DNA of 64,000 nucleotides from CAYVOV01 sp964453525 (GTDB taxonomy: Bacteria; Chloroflexota; Dehalococcoidia; Dehalococcoidales; UBA2162): assembly GCA_964453525.1 (NCBI GenBank), contig CAYVOV010000015.1:1-64000 (forward strand), given 5' to 3'. A program made the translations under genes and the position numbers. Of the stretch, positions 7,699 through 16,455 are shown in pieces. The notes below the pieces were generated by a model, which was not told the DNA's origin, searched no databases, and saw nothing but the letters and a program-made list of their open reading frames with translations. How positions within the stretch are numbered: position 1 is the stretch's first letter; the number at the start of each line of letters is the position of its first letter.

Positions 7699-8123
7699 AA
7701 AAGTATCTTATTTTGTTGCTATCAGTATTATTTGTCATCGGACTGGTGATGGCACCCGGGTGCGCCGCTGACGAAGTTGAAACTCCGGTCCAGAACATTA
7801 AAGATATTTCGGCGCAGGAAGCCTGGGAGCTGGTACAGGATAACCGGGGAAATCCGGATTTCATAGTCCTTGATGTGCGGACTCCGGAGGAATATAACGA
7901 AGGGCATATTGAAGGTGCTGTAATGATAGACTTCAATGCCGGGAATTTCCGTGAAGAAGTCGATAAACTGGATAAAGACAAGGATTATCTCCTCTACTGC
8001 CGGAGCGGAAATCGTAGTGGCAAGGCATTGGCAATTATGGAGGAGCTTGGCTTCCTTGAAATATACCATATGAGTGGCGGAATGCTGGAATGGAAGGCGG
8101 AAGCCCTGCCACTGGTGAAGTGA
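7689..8123 (+). CDS. rhodanese-domain lipoprotein
   Basis: A lipoprotein signal (LILLLSVLFVIGLVMAPGC, Cys at about residue 25) precedes one rhodanese domain: VLDVRTPEEYNEGHIEGAVMID, then the active-site loop YCRSGNRSG with the catalytic Cys, then MSGGMLEW. The protein should be lipid-anchored outside the membrane. Single-domain exported rhodaneses carry or transfer sulfane sulfur or sense thiols; the partner is unknown. GGGAGGAAGCAGGGAA upstream provides a ribosome site inside the preceding gene. Confidence 0.92.
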   Translation: MGLKKYLILLLSVLFVIGLVMAPGCAADEVETPVQNIKDISAQEAWELVQDNRGNPDFIVLDVRTPEEYNEGHIEGAVMIDFNAGNFREEVDKLDKDKDYLLYCRSGNRSGKALAIMEELGFLEIYHMSGGMLEWKAEALPLVK

Positions 8124-8183
8124 AAACGCTGGAATCTGTTTCAGAAGTTGCCTTTTAACCTGTTGGCTAGCACTATAACCTGT

Positions 8184-8196
8184 TATAATTTATAAT
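8184..8196 (+). promoter_or_regulatory. possible -10 elements of a leaderless polA transcript
   Basis: Two TATAAT hexamers (8184-8189 and 8191-8196) lie directly before the polA ATG at 8202, and no Shine-Dalgarno sequence is visible. A -35 is not obvious (TTGGCT at 8163 is poorly spaced). If either hexamer is used, the mRNA would begin at or next to the start codon. Confidence 0.4.
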
Positions 8197-8201
8197 AAGT
8201 T

Positions 8202-10943
8202 ATGGAAAAGCCATTGCTGGTACTGTTTGACGGGCACGCCATCGTCCACCGTGCTTACCATGCCTTTGAGAATGCACGGTCTCCCAGGACGCTGACCGTG
8301 CCGAAGACAGGTGAGGTTGTGACTGCCGTCTTCGGCTTTGCCCAGATGCTGCTCAAAGCAATAGAAGACCTCAAACCTACCTGCTATGCAATAGCCTTCG
8401 ATACGCCGGTTCCCACTTTCCGGCATGAAATGTTCGACCAGTACAAGGCGCAGCGCCCTCCGACTCCCGATGAGCTTATCAACCAGTTCGGCAGGGTCAG
8501 ACAGCTTGTCGAGGCTTTCAATATTCCCATCTATGAGCTTGACGGCTACGAGGCTGACGATGTCCTGGGGACACTGAGCCGGCAGGCAAGTGAACAGGGC
8601 ATTGATACCGTAATCGTTACTGGCGACGCCGATACCATGCAGCTTGTATCGTCCCGGGTCAAAGTGCTTTATCCCAAACCGCGTGGTTCTTTCAGCGATA
8701 CCATGCTTTATGATGGAGAAGCGGTTAAAGAAAAATACGGCATCGGTCCTGAGCACATTGCCGACTTCAAAGCGCTGGTAGGGGATGCCTCGGATAATAT
8801 CCCCGGTGTTACCGGCATCGGGAACAAGACGGCGATAAAACTCATCCAGGAGTTCGGCTCAATAGAGGAAATCTACACTCATATTGATGAAGTTACGCCT
8901 GATAGAATCCGGAACATTCTGCGGGAAAATGAAGCGGTTGCCCGCCAGTGTAAAAAGCTGGCAACAATTGACACCCGGGCACCGGTTACTCTCACCCTCG
9001 ATGACTGCCAGGTAAGCAACTATGATAGGAACAGGGTAACCGAGCTTTTCCGTGAGCTTGAGTTTCACAGACTTTTACAGAAACTGCCCGGAGAGGTCGG
9101 ACAAGAATCTGGAACTGAGATTACCGTTGAAACCGGGCTGTCTCATGGAGAATACCGGGTAATCGATAGCGAACCGGCTATGGATGAGCTTCTGGGTAAA
9201 CTATCATCGGCTGAAAACTTTACCTTCGATATTGAAACAACGAGTCTGAACGCTATGTCGGCTCAACTGGTGGGGATATCGCTTTCGGCAGCTCCGGGTG
9301 AGGCTTTCTATATTCCGGTCGGTCATGTCGGCTGGGGAGAAGTGACCCAGTTGCCGCTTGAGTACGTAATCGGGCGTATCAGGCCGGTTCTTGAAGACCC
9401 GGCCATGCAAAAAGTTGCCCATAATGGCAAGTATGATATAACCGTGCTGGCGGAATACGGGATAACGGTCCGTAATCTCACCTTTGACACTATGATTGCG
9501 GCTTACCTGCTCAGTGAGAAGTCCCTCGGGCTAAAAGCCCTTGCTTTCAGCCAGCTGGGAATCGAGATGATGCCGATTACCGAACTCATCGGCTCGGGAA
9601 CCAAACAGCTTTCGATGTCACAGGTGGAGATAGCCCGGGTTGCCGATTACGCCTGTGCCGATGCCGATATGACGTTAAGGCTGGCCGAGATATTCGCTCC
9701 TGAACTGCACCGGTTGGAGTTATGGCGGTTATTCACCGAAGTTGAAATGCCGCTGGTGCCGGTACTCGTCGATATGGAAAGAAACGGGATTGCTCTCAAT
9801 ACAGATTTGCTGAGAGAGATGTCGCGTGGTCTGGGCGAGCAATTGCTCAAGCTTGAGGCTGAGATATATAAAGATGCCGGTCACCAGTTCAATATCAACT
9901 CAACCCAGCAACTGGGCGCGGTGCTATTCGAGGAGTTGAAGTTACCGGCGGGACAGAAGAAGAAAAGCGGCTACTCAACTGCCGCTCCGGTCCTGGAAGC
10001 ATTACGCGGTGTTCACCCGATAATAGGAAATATTATGGACTACCGCCAGTTGTCCAAGCTAAAATCGACCTACATTGATACAATACCCGGTCTGATTAAT
10101 CCCAAAACGGGGCGGGTGCATACCAGCTTTAATCAGACAAGAACAGCCACCGGCCGTCTCTCATCAAGCGACCCCAATTTACAGAATATTCCGGTCCGCG
10201 GCGAGCTTGGAAAACAGGTAAGGCAGGCATTTATTGCGCCGTCCGGTTCTTATTTGCTCAGCGGAGACTATTCCCAGATTGACCTGCGCTGTCTCGCCCA
10301 TCTCTCTCAGGATGAGAATCTTGTCAGCGCTTTCAAGCATGATGAAGATATTCACTCCGCCACGGCGAGCCGGCTCTTCGGAGTAGAAAGCTCGAAGGTG
10401 ACTTCCGACATGCGCAGTGTAGCCAAAACGGTGAATTTCGGAGTGATTTACGGGATGAGTGATTATGGACTGGAACAGGCGACCGAACTTTCGCGTGAGG
10501 AAGCGACGAAGTTTATTAACGACTATTTTGAGAAGTACCCGAGAATTAAGGAGTACCTTGAAGCGACAAAGCAGCAGGCACGGGACAGGGGCTACGTTCA
10601 GACGCTGCTGGGCAGGAGACGTTCTATCCCTGAAATAAACTCCAGGAACCGGCAGGTAAGAGAAGCCGCCGAGCGAATGGCAATAAATATGCCGGTGCAG
10701 GGAACCTCGGCTGATATCATTAAAGTGGCTATGGTCAAACTCTACAATGAGATGAATAGACGCGGATTGGAAAGCAAAATGCTGCTTCAGGTACACGATG
10801 AGCTTCTCTTTGAAGTGCGGGAGTCAGAAATCGAAGAGATGTGTCAGCTAGTTCCCAGGACAATGTCTGAAGCTCTGGAGCTCAGCGTCCCGCTGAAGGT
10901 GGATATAACGAGTGGCAGAAACTGGGCGGAACTAAAGGGCTAG
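8202..10943 (+). CDS. polA: DNA polymerase I
   Basis: This 913-residue, three-domain enzyme fills gaps and removes RNA primers. The N-terminal 5' nuclease (about 1-290) has LFDGHAIVHRAYHAF, YEADDVLGTLS, VTGDADTMQLV and VGDASDNIPGVTGIG. The middle 3'-5' exonuclease looks active: FDIETT supplies the DxE pair, HNGKYD follows, and YACADAD the last motif. The polymerase domain has SGDYSQIDLRCLAH (motif A), RSVAKTVNFGVIYGM (O helix) and QVHDELLFEV (motif C). A start at ATG 8202 gives the expected N-terminus. It appears to have its own promoter and a terminator follows at 10974. Confidence 0.97.
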   Translation: MEKPLLVLFDGHAIVHRAYHAFENARSPRTLTVPKTGEVVTAVFGFAQMLLKAIEDLKPTCYAIAFDTPVPTFRHEMFDQYKAQRPPTPDELINQFGRVRQLVEAFNIPIYELDGYEADDVLGTLSRQASEQGIDTVIVTGDADTMQLVSSRVKVLYPKPRGSFSDTMLYDGEAVKEKYGIGPEHIADFKALVGDASDNIPGVTGIGNKTAIKLIQEFGSIEEIYTHIDEVTPDRIRNILRENEAVARQCKKLATIDTRAPVTLTLDDCQVSNYDRNRVTELFRELEFHRLLQKLPGEVGQESGTEITVETGLSHGEYRVIDSEPAMDELLGKLSSAENFTFDIETTSLNAMSAQLVGISLSAAPGEAFYIPVGHVGWGEVTQLPLEYVIGRIRPVLEDPAMQKVAHNGKYDITVLAEYGITVRNLTFDTMIAAYLLSEKSLGLKALAFSQLGIEMMPITELIGSGTKQLSMSQVEIARVADYACADADMTLRLAEIFAPELHRLELWRLFTEVEMPLVPVLVDMERNGIALNTDLLREMSRGLGEQLLKLEAEIYKDAGHQFNINSTQQLGAVLFEELKLPAGQKKKSGYSTAAPVLEALRGVHPIIGNIMDYRQLSKLKSTYIDTIPGLINPKTGRVHTSFNQTRTATGRLSSSDPNLQNIPVRGELGKQVRQAFIAPSGSYLLSGDYSQIDLRCLAHLSQDENLVSAFKHDEDIHSATASRLFGVESSKVTSDMRSVAKTVNFGVIYGMSDYGLEQATELSREEATKFINDYFEKYPRIKEYLEATKQQARDRGYVQTLLGRRRSIPEINSRNRQVREAAERMAINMPVQGTSADIIKVAMVKLYNEMNRRGLESKMLLQVHDELLFEVRESEIEEMCQLVPRTMSEALELSVPLKVDITSGRNWAELKG

Positions 10944-10973
10944 CCGGGGGCAGGTGAGTACTACTAAAACACT

Positions 10974-11007
10974 AAATAACCGGACGTAGGGTCGCGGTTA
11001 TTTTTAT
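10974..11007 (+). terminator. rho-independent terminator after polA
   Basis: AAATAACCG and CGGTTATTT form a 9-bp stem, followed by TTATTT. It lies 31 bp past the polA stop. Confidence 0.7.
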
Positions 11008-11044
11008 TTCCGTAAAATCCAGCAGGACTCCTGATTAACAGGTG

Positions 11045-12298
11045 ATGAAGAGGATTTTCTTTGGCTGGTACATAGTTGCGGCCGGTTTGCTGCTGATGAT
11101 GTATAACAGCGGCGCGCTGGTATACGGATTTACCGCTTTCATAGACCCCTTTGCCCTGGCTTACGGCTGGAGTTACGCTCAAATCTCACTGGCGACGTCC
11201 GTTCGCGGGATGGAAGTCGGCGCCCTGAATCCGCTGCTCGGTTTTGTTGTTGACCGCTGGCCTGCCCGGATACTCGTGCCCATTGGGGTGGTTATCTGGG
11301 GACTGGGACTATATCTCCTGGGTAGAGCGGACACGCTGCCTCTCTTCTACGGTTCTTTCCTTGTCATCGGACTGGGCAGTTCTCTTGGTGCTCAGTTTGT
11401 GCCGACGGTGGTGGTGGCGAGGTGGTTCAAGAGGGATATCGGTAAGGCAAACGGCGTCATGGCGATGGGTATGGGTATCGGTGGGGCGCTAATACCGCTG
11501 ATTGTAAAAATGATTGATATGTATGGTATACAGGGCTCGCTGACTATACTGGCTGCGGGCGCCTGTCTGCTCGGTCTGCCCCTATCATTGCTGTTTCGCA
11601 ACAGGCCGGAAGACTATGGTATGTTTCCGGATGGGAAAATTCAGGAAGCAACGGAAGACAGAGATAGTTCTCAGGTACGGGAATTGAGTATCAAACCGCG
11701 GCAGGCACTTAAAATGCGGACTTTCTGGCAGATAGGTTTTTTCTTTCTGATTCAGGTGGCGGTAATGCTGGCAATGCAGACTCATGTTATGCCCTATCTG
11801 GAGAACCTTGGAGTTGGGAGGTCGACAGCCGGCGTGGTGGCTATGGCTCTGCCTCTGGTTAGCCTTGGCGCCCGTATACCGTTTGGCTGGCTGGCTGACA
11901 TCTTCCCCAAGAAATATGTTTTGGCTGTATCTCTTGGTCTGAAAGCTGCCGGCTTGTTTCTTTTCTGGTATATTGGAATTACCGGTACTGCATCACTGGG
12001 ACTGATGATTTTCTTTATTATTGCCTTTGGACTCGGTTCCGGCGGAATGACACCGCTCAGAGCGCCTATTATCAGGGAATATTTCGGTGTCGGTAGATTC
12101 GGCACGATTCTCGGTTTTATGAGTGTTTTTACTACAATCGGGCTGGCGATGGGTCCGCTGGCAGCCGGGTGGGTATTTGACAGGTTCGGTACCTATGTTC
12201 CCATCTGGCTGGCACTGGGGCTGGTGGCAATATTCGGAGTATTACTATTACTGACCTTACCTCAAGCTCCTGGTAAGTCAGGTGCGGTTGCGTACTAA
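11045..12298 (+). CDS. MFS transporter (oxalate/formate antiporter-like)
   Basis: About 417 residues with twelve predicted membrane helices in two sets of six and a hydrophilic loop near residues 195-225. The N-terminal GWYIVAAGLLLMMYNSG and a first-half loop GFVVDRWPARILVP (A-like motif), then VARWFKRDIGKANGVMAMGMGIGGALIPL, are typical of the monocarboxylate/oxalate-formate MFS families. The transported compound cannot be told. ATG at 11045 is preferred; a GTG directly upstream is also possible. It stands between polA and mutM and is not obviously linked to either. Confidence 0.88.
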   Translation: MKRIFFGWYIVAAGLLLMMYNSGALVYGFTAFIDPFALAYGWSYAQISLATSVRGMEVGALNPLLGFVVDRWPARILVPIGVVIWGLGLYLLGRADTLPLFYGSFLVIGLGSSLGAQFVPTVVVARWFKRDIGKANGVMAMGMGIGGALIPLIVKMIDMYGIQGSLTILAAGACLLGLPLSLLFRNRPEDYGMFPDGKIQEATEDRDSSQVRELSIKPRQALKMRTFWQIGFFFLIQVAVMLAMQTHVMPYLENLGVGRSTAGVVAMALPLVSLGARIPFGWLADIFPKKYVLAVSLGLKAAGLFLFWYIGITGTASLGLMIFFIIAFGLGSGGMTPLRAPIIREYFGVGRFGTILGFMSVFTTIGLAMGPLAAGWVFDRFGTYVPIWLALGLVAIFGVLLLLTLPQAPGKSGAVAY

Positions 12299-12351
12299 AG
12301 AGCCCCGAGCCCGGCAATGAGAGAAAGTATGAAAGAAATGAGGAATAAAGA

Positions 12352-13170
12352 ATGCCGGAACTTCCTGAAGTTGAAACGGTAAAAAATGAGATTCTTCCGC
12401 ACATCACCGGCAGGACCATCACCGGTATTGACCTGGAGTGGGAGGGAATAGTCAAGGAGCCCTCTCCGGAAGAGTTTTGCTCCGGTCTTAAAGGGCAGAA
12501 GATACTGGGTATCTCCAGGCATGGCAAATACATGATAGTTTCTTTGAGCAGCGGTGAATATTTGGTCATCCACCTCAAAATGACTGGCTCCCTGATTGTG
12601 CAGAAAAGCACCGACGAGCCGCCCAGATTCACCCGGGCGATAATTCACCTTGATGATGGCAACAGTGTTTTCTTCCGTGACCCCCGTAAGTTCGGGGCAC
12701 TGCGGCTGGTCAAAGACAAGGATAGAATAGTCAGCAAGCTCGGTCCGGAACCGCTCGAGGATGATTTTACTCCCGGAATCCTGGCTGAGCGCCTGTCTAA
12801 GCGTAAAGCACCGATGAAAGCCCTGCTCTGTGAGCAAAGCCTGATTGCCGGAATCGGCAGTATGTATGCTGATGAGGCCTTATTTGCCTCCGGAGTTCAC
12901 CCGCTGCGGCTCCCGGAAAGTCTTTCAAAGGAAGAAATCGAACATCTGTACGGGGCTATTCGTGAAATACTCTGGGCTGCTATCGAGAACAAGGGAGCCA
13001 GCGTGAATACCTACTTTCGCCCCGATGGCTCAAAGGGCACGGCGCACTATGAGTTCAAGGTTGCTCACCGCGGCGGCCAACCCTGCCTGGTCTGCGGTAC
13101 ACCTGTCGAACGGATAGTCGTACGCGGCAGGGGCAGCTATTTCTGCCCGAAGTGCCAGCCATTACTCTAA
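12352..13170 (+). CDS. mutM: formamidopyrimidine-DNA glycosylase
   Basis: This base-excision repair enzyme removes 8-oxoguanine and nicks the strand. The start is fixed by MPELPEVETV, whose Pro2 is the catalytic nucleophile and Glu3 the partner. Lys in HLKMTG, the helix-two-turn-helix IAGIGSMYADEALF, and a C-terminal zinc finger with two CxxC pairs (CLVCG and CPKC) complete the 272-residue protein. Its end overlaps the converging DUF4389 gene by 4 bp. Confidence 0.96.
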   Translation: MPELPEVETVKNEILPHITGRTITGIDLEWEGIVKEPSPEEFCSGLKGQKILGISRHGKYMIVSLSSGEYLVIHLKMTGSLIVQKSTDEPPRFTRAIIHLDDGNSVFFRDPRKFGALRLVKDKDRIVSKLGPEPLEDDFTPGILAERLSKRKAPMKALLCEQSLIAGIGSMYADEALFASGVHPLRLPESLSKEEIEHLYGAIREILWAAIENKGASVNTYFRPDGSKGTAHYEFKVAHRGGQPCLVCGTPVERIVVRGRGSYFCPKCQPLL

Positions 13171-13790
13171 TCGTCCCAGAGACGGAAAGGCGGATATTTA
13201 TCCGTCATAAGTGACGCGTAGGCACATACCCGGAGACTCCAGCGGTTCATCCCTATAACAAGCTTAAATATATCGTCAGGGTATTTCCCTGTGAACAGAA
13301 CTGCTACGGCACCGAATATGGCCAGAATAAAGGTGAGGCCAACTCTGCTTTCTTCTCCCCCACCTCCCTGGAATAAGGCGAGAACGATGTAGTGGGGAAT
13401 AGCCAGTAACCACCACTTCACCAGCACCAGTCCCCGCGACAGTCTCTCAGGATATTCAATCTCCAGGTCAGCCGGGTAGTCATTGTCAGGCTTTAAGCTA
13501 AACGGCGGATACTTGTCAGTGCCTAAAGCCTGGTAGCTGTAGAAGCCCACACGCCATGTCCAGCGCAAAACGCCTGCGTTGAAGTCGAAAAGGTTCCGCG
13601 GATACTTTTCCGTGAAGAGTATGGAAAAGAAGGCGATTATCGATACAATAATAAACGCTATCCAGAGAAAACAGAGGATGACCAGATGTGGTATTGCCAG
13701 TAACCACTTGATTAGCCACCATCCCCTGGCGGGCGGGTCTGAGAGGTCACCCTTAACTGTGACCGGATAAGCCGACTGTTCTTGGCTCAT
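13167..13790 (-). CDS. DUF4389 membrane protein
   Basis: 207 residues with two similar halves, each having the DUF4389 pattern: W-W-L-(I/L)-x-W-L-L-A-I-P-H, a membrane helix, then F(T/S)xKYPRxLFxFxxGxxRWxxRVxxY. The halves at about residues 20-95 and 115-200 both contain KYP-D/N-F motifs and both end with TDKYPPF. At least three helices are predicted. The function is unknown. AGGAGGTG precedes the ATG. Confidence 0.88.
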   Translation of the reverse strand: MSQEQSAYPVTVKGDLSDPPARGWWLIKWLLAIPHLVILCFLWIAFIIVSIIAFFSILFTEKYPRNLFDFNAGVLRWTWRVGFYSYQALGTDKYPPFSLKPDNDYPADLEIEYPERLSRGLVLVKWWLLAIPHYIVLALFQGGGGEESRVGLTFILAIFGAVAVLFTGKYPDDIFKLVIGMNRWSLRVCAYASLMTDKYPPFRLWDD

Positions 13791-13895
13791 ATTTCACCTC
13801 CTGCAAAAGGTATTTCTTATGATTTCCCTGGCAATCCGTAGAATCGCGGTGACTTTGCTACTCCTGCTTACATTGCCAGCCGGTAAAGCCGTGAT

Positions 13896-14570
13896 TTACG
13901 CTGGCCTTTGCGGGGATATCCTGTATTTCAGACAGACAGCGTGATAGAGTGAAGCCGTGGCTAGGCTAATCCACATAATTGAAACAATAACTCCCACACC
14001 AAAGCAGATTAGTCCCGCGATAGCAATAGGAATTCCCAGCAAACCGATTAGAAATACATCAATGGCATAGCCGCTAGTTAACTGCCAGCTCTCCTTAACT
14101 GCGGAAATAGCATCCATTTTCCGTTCAACAACGATGTATGGCACGAAAGCGAGTTTACAGGCGAAGATGATACCGGGTATTATCAGGAGCAAGAATCCGA
14201 TGATAACTATGACAGCTACCAGGAGATACGCCAGTACAGCATTCCAGTAGTTCTTGAAAGCTTCGAATGTGTTCTTAATCTCAGGTGCCTCACCTCTTGC
14301 CGCCTTGAGATAGGCGAACGCAACACCGTAGCCAACCGGTCCTGAGATTAATATTCCATATGCCATTCCTATGAGGTCCCAGATGTTATAAACAGTGTTA
14401 TAGGTCCAGCTTCCCATTCCGCCAGGCAAACTGATTACGAAATATATGATACCTATCAGGAACAGCTCAAGGAAATATTTCCATAGTTGTTTCCACCCGT
14501 TACCGTAGCTGGAACTAACTCCCGGCTCAAATACTGTGGTGCTCTGCGGAACACTCTCCCCGGCTTCCAT
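13896..14570 (-). CDS. DUF4013/DUF975-like polytopic membrane protein
   Basis: A 224-residue protein with about five or six hydrophobic helices. Features include an amphipathic opening SYGNGWKQLWKYF, the GPVGYGVAFAYLKAARGE loop, and LLIIPGIIFACKLAFVPYIVVERKMDAISAVKESWQLT, the characteristic 'P-G-I-x-x-x-x-x-x-F-x-x-P...A-x-x-x-S' segment of this superfamily. Such proteins have no assigned reaction. A GGAGGTAGC ribosome site precedes the ATG. It follows the DUF4389 gene on the same strand and may share a transcript. Confidence 0.75.
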   Translation of the reverse strand: MEAGESVPQSTTVFEPGVSSSYGNGWKQLWKYFLELFLIGIIYFVISLPGGMGSWTYNTVYNIWDLIGMAYGILISGPVGYGVAFAYLKAARGEAPEIKNTFEAFKNYWNAVLAYLLVAVIVIIGFLLLIIPGIIFACKLAFVPYIVVERKMDAISAVKESWQLTSGYAIDVFLIGLLGIPIAIAGLICFGVGVIVSIMWISLATASLYHAVCLKYRISPQRPA

Positions 14571-14741
14571 AGCTACCTCCTTTTAAGGATATTTCTATGA
14601 ATATCACAAAATAACCGTAGTATTTTCAGGCTTTATCTCAGTGTTAACAATCAGTATTCCTGTGTAGTAATTACCGCATTATACATCCTTGTGATAGAAT
14701 TGCAAAGTAATACTGTACTTAGTTGAGAAAAGGAGTATAAT

Positions 14742-15296
14742 ATGGATATAACTACGATTAGTTATGAGTTAGGCAAGCTGCAACCAGGTGAAAGAAGAGT
14801 AATATATACAAGTCCCAATGATGTGCAAGTAACAGTTACTCAAACAGGTAAGTTCTCGCCGCATGATTTTGCTGTAGGTTTAGTAATACCTAGCAGGCAA
14901 GAGTTCTATCCAACTCATGTTCGTTTGTTATTTGACTACTATTTAAAAAGATTGAGTGCGTTACAACAATCACGCGAACTTTTCTGGGCTGTAGGAAAAG
15001 TATATGAGGGGAATGATCCAGAAGAATTAGTTAAAGATGTAGACGCTCTAATTTTCCCAATGCAACTGGATGAGGCTATAGTAAATCTAGTTTATACACA
15101 ATTATTAATGATTGAGCAAGATTTCAACTTTGGTCCAGAAGGAACTAAGGCTAGTAAATATGATCCTCCTCGTGGATTTTTAATGAGTTTCATCCATTGG
15201 GTAGCGTCAGGAGAAGATGAAATTGACAGAATTATTACCGCAGCAGTTAGAAATTATCCACCACCGGTACGTTTTAAAAGACTTACTAGTAGATAA
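14742..15296 (+). CDS. hypothetical protein, low-GC
   Basis: A 184-residue soluble protein I do not recognise. It starts MDITTISYELGKLQPGERR, has a strand-rich first third, then helical segments around YPTHVRLLFDYYLKRLSALQQSRELFW and DEAIVNLVYTQLLMIEQDF. It is clearly lower in GC than neighbouring genes. AAAAGGAGTATAAT provides a ribosome site. The adjacent low-GC genes are a zinc-ribbon protein and an orphan DNA methyltransferase, so all three look transferred together. Whether it is a partner of the methyltransferase is untested. Confidence 0.7.
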   Translation: MDITTISYELGKLQPGERRVIYTSPNDVQVTVTQTGKFSPHDFAVGLVIPSRQEFYPTHVRLLFDYYLKRLSALQQSRELFWAVGKVYEGNDPEELVKDVDALIFPMQLDEAIVNLVYTQLLMIEQDFNFGPEGTKASKYDPPRGFLMSFIHWVASGEDEIDRIITAAVRNYPPPVRFKRLTSR

Positions 15297-15336
15297 ACTT
15301 TCTTGATGGTAAGACTTGCTTTACCTCGAATAATCA

Positions 15337-15543
15337 CTACCTAAAGTGGCTAATTTCTTGGTACCCTTTTTCTACAATTTGGACTTCGCTTCCACACTCT
15401 GGGCAAGCCTCTATATTCAAGGCCATTCCACCTGGGGCAGGGCATTCATCCAATTGCCATTCACATTTGCATTCTGGACATCGCACAAACCAGCATACTT
15501 CACCCTCGATCCATTTTTCTGTTGCTTTTGCAGTATGCACCAT
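15337..15543 (-). CDS. small zinc-ribbon protein
   Basis: This 68-residue protein has two CxxC pairs: RCPECKCEW and EACPECGSEV, arranged as one zinc ribbon. The intervening stretch is DECPAPGG. No wider family is recognised. The ATG at 15543 is close to a weak AGGATG ribosome site. It lies just downstream of the methyltransferase on the same strand (22-bp gap). Confidence 0.65.
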   Translation of the reverse strand: MVHTAKATEKWIEGEVCWFVRCPECKCEWQLDECPAPGGMALNIEACPECGSEVQIVEKGYQEISHFR

Positions 15544-15565
15544 TACCTCGCATCCTCTTTAATCA

Positions 15566-16405
15566 TCATCTAGTAAAAGAAATTTTGTCGGTAGTTAATT
15601 GAAGTCTTGGGGATTGAAGCTCATCTTCAATTCGTTTTATTGTCAAGTCAAGATATTCTTGAGATGCTTCAATTCCTATGTATTTTCTGCCCAATCTCAA
15701 TGCTGCTACACCAGTGCTCCCGCTACCATTGAAGGGATCAAGAACAATATCCCCTTCATTAGTTGAAGCTAGTAAAATTCTCTCTAAGAGTTTTAGTGGT
15801 TTCTGAGTTGGATGTTTCCCATGAGCCTTTTCTTTCCGTTGCGGAGGTGAGATTTCCCATAAATTACGCATTTGCTTCCCATTACTAAGTTGCTTCATTA
15901 GTTCATAGTTAAAGACGTGTTTACTTTTATAATTTTTCGCTGCCCAGATTAATGTTTCTGTGGAATGGGTAAAATAACGACAACTGAGATTTGGTGAAGC
16001 ATTGGGTTTAAACCAGATGACATCATTCAGAATTTTGTATCCAATCTGTTGCATGGCGAATCCGACGGAGAATATCACATGAGCTGTCCCTGAAACCCAG
16101 ATTACACCATTTTGTGTTAATACTTGTTGACATTCTCTTAGCCAGGATAAATTGAATTTGTGGTTTTCTTCTATTCCTTGGGATACGTCCCATTTGCCCT
16201 TGTTAACAGAGACCATTTTCCCAGCATGACAGGTTATTCCTCCATTAGATAGGAAATAAGGGGGATCGGCAAAAATCATGTCAATAGAATTTCGCTCAAA
16301 TGTAGGTAAGAGTTCCAGGCAATCACCATGAAAGAGCTTTACAGAGTGCTCTCTATTTTCATAATACGGCTTTGTTTCTGTATTTGAGTATCTATTCGTA
16401 TTCAT
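15566..16405 (-). CDS. DpnA-like adenine-specific DNA methyltransferase
   Basis: This 279-residue protein has the beta-class order of motifs: catalytic DPPY at residues 47-50 (FADPPYFLSNGG) first, SAM-binding DPFNGSGSTG near the C-terminus last. KMVSVNKGKWDVSQG and HPTQKPLKLLERI are close to M.DpnA/M.DpnIIB, the GATC methyltransferase of DpnII systems that can act on single strands. GATC specificity is therefore likely but inferred. No DpnM or restriction endonuclease is recognisable nearby, so this is an orphan or a remnant. GC is low, like the two flanking genes. Confidence 0.88.
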   Translation of the reverse strand: MNTNRYSNTETKPYYENREHSVKLFHGDCLELLPTFERNSIDMIFADPPYFLSNGGITCHAGKMVSVNKGKWDVSQGIEENHKFNLSWLRECQQVLTQNGVIWVSGTAHVIFSVGFAMQQIGYKILNDVIWFKPNASPNLSCRYFTHSTETLIWAAKNYKSKHVFNYELMKQLSNGKQMRNLWEISPPQRKEKAHGKHPTQKPLKLLERILLASTNEGDIVLDPFNGSGSTGVAALRLGRKYIGIEASQEYLDLTIKRIEDELQSPRLQLTTDKISFTR

Positions 16406-16455
16406 CTTTATTCTTTAATAGTACACGTTTCCGTGTAAAATGTCAAGGCTTTTTT

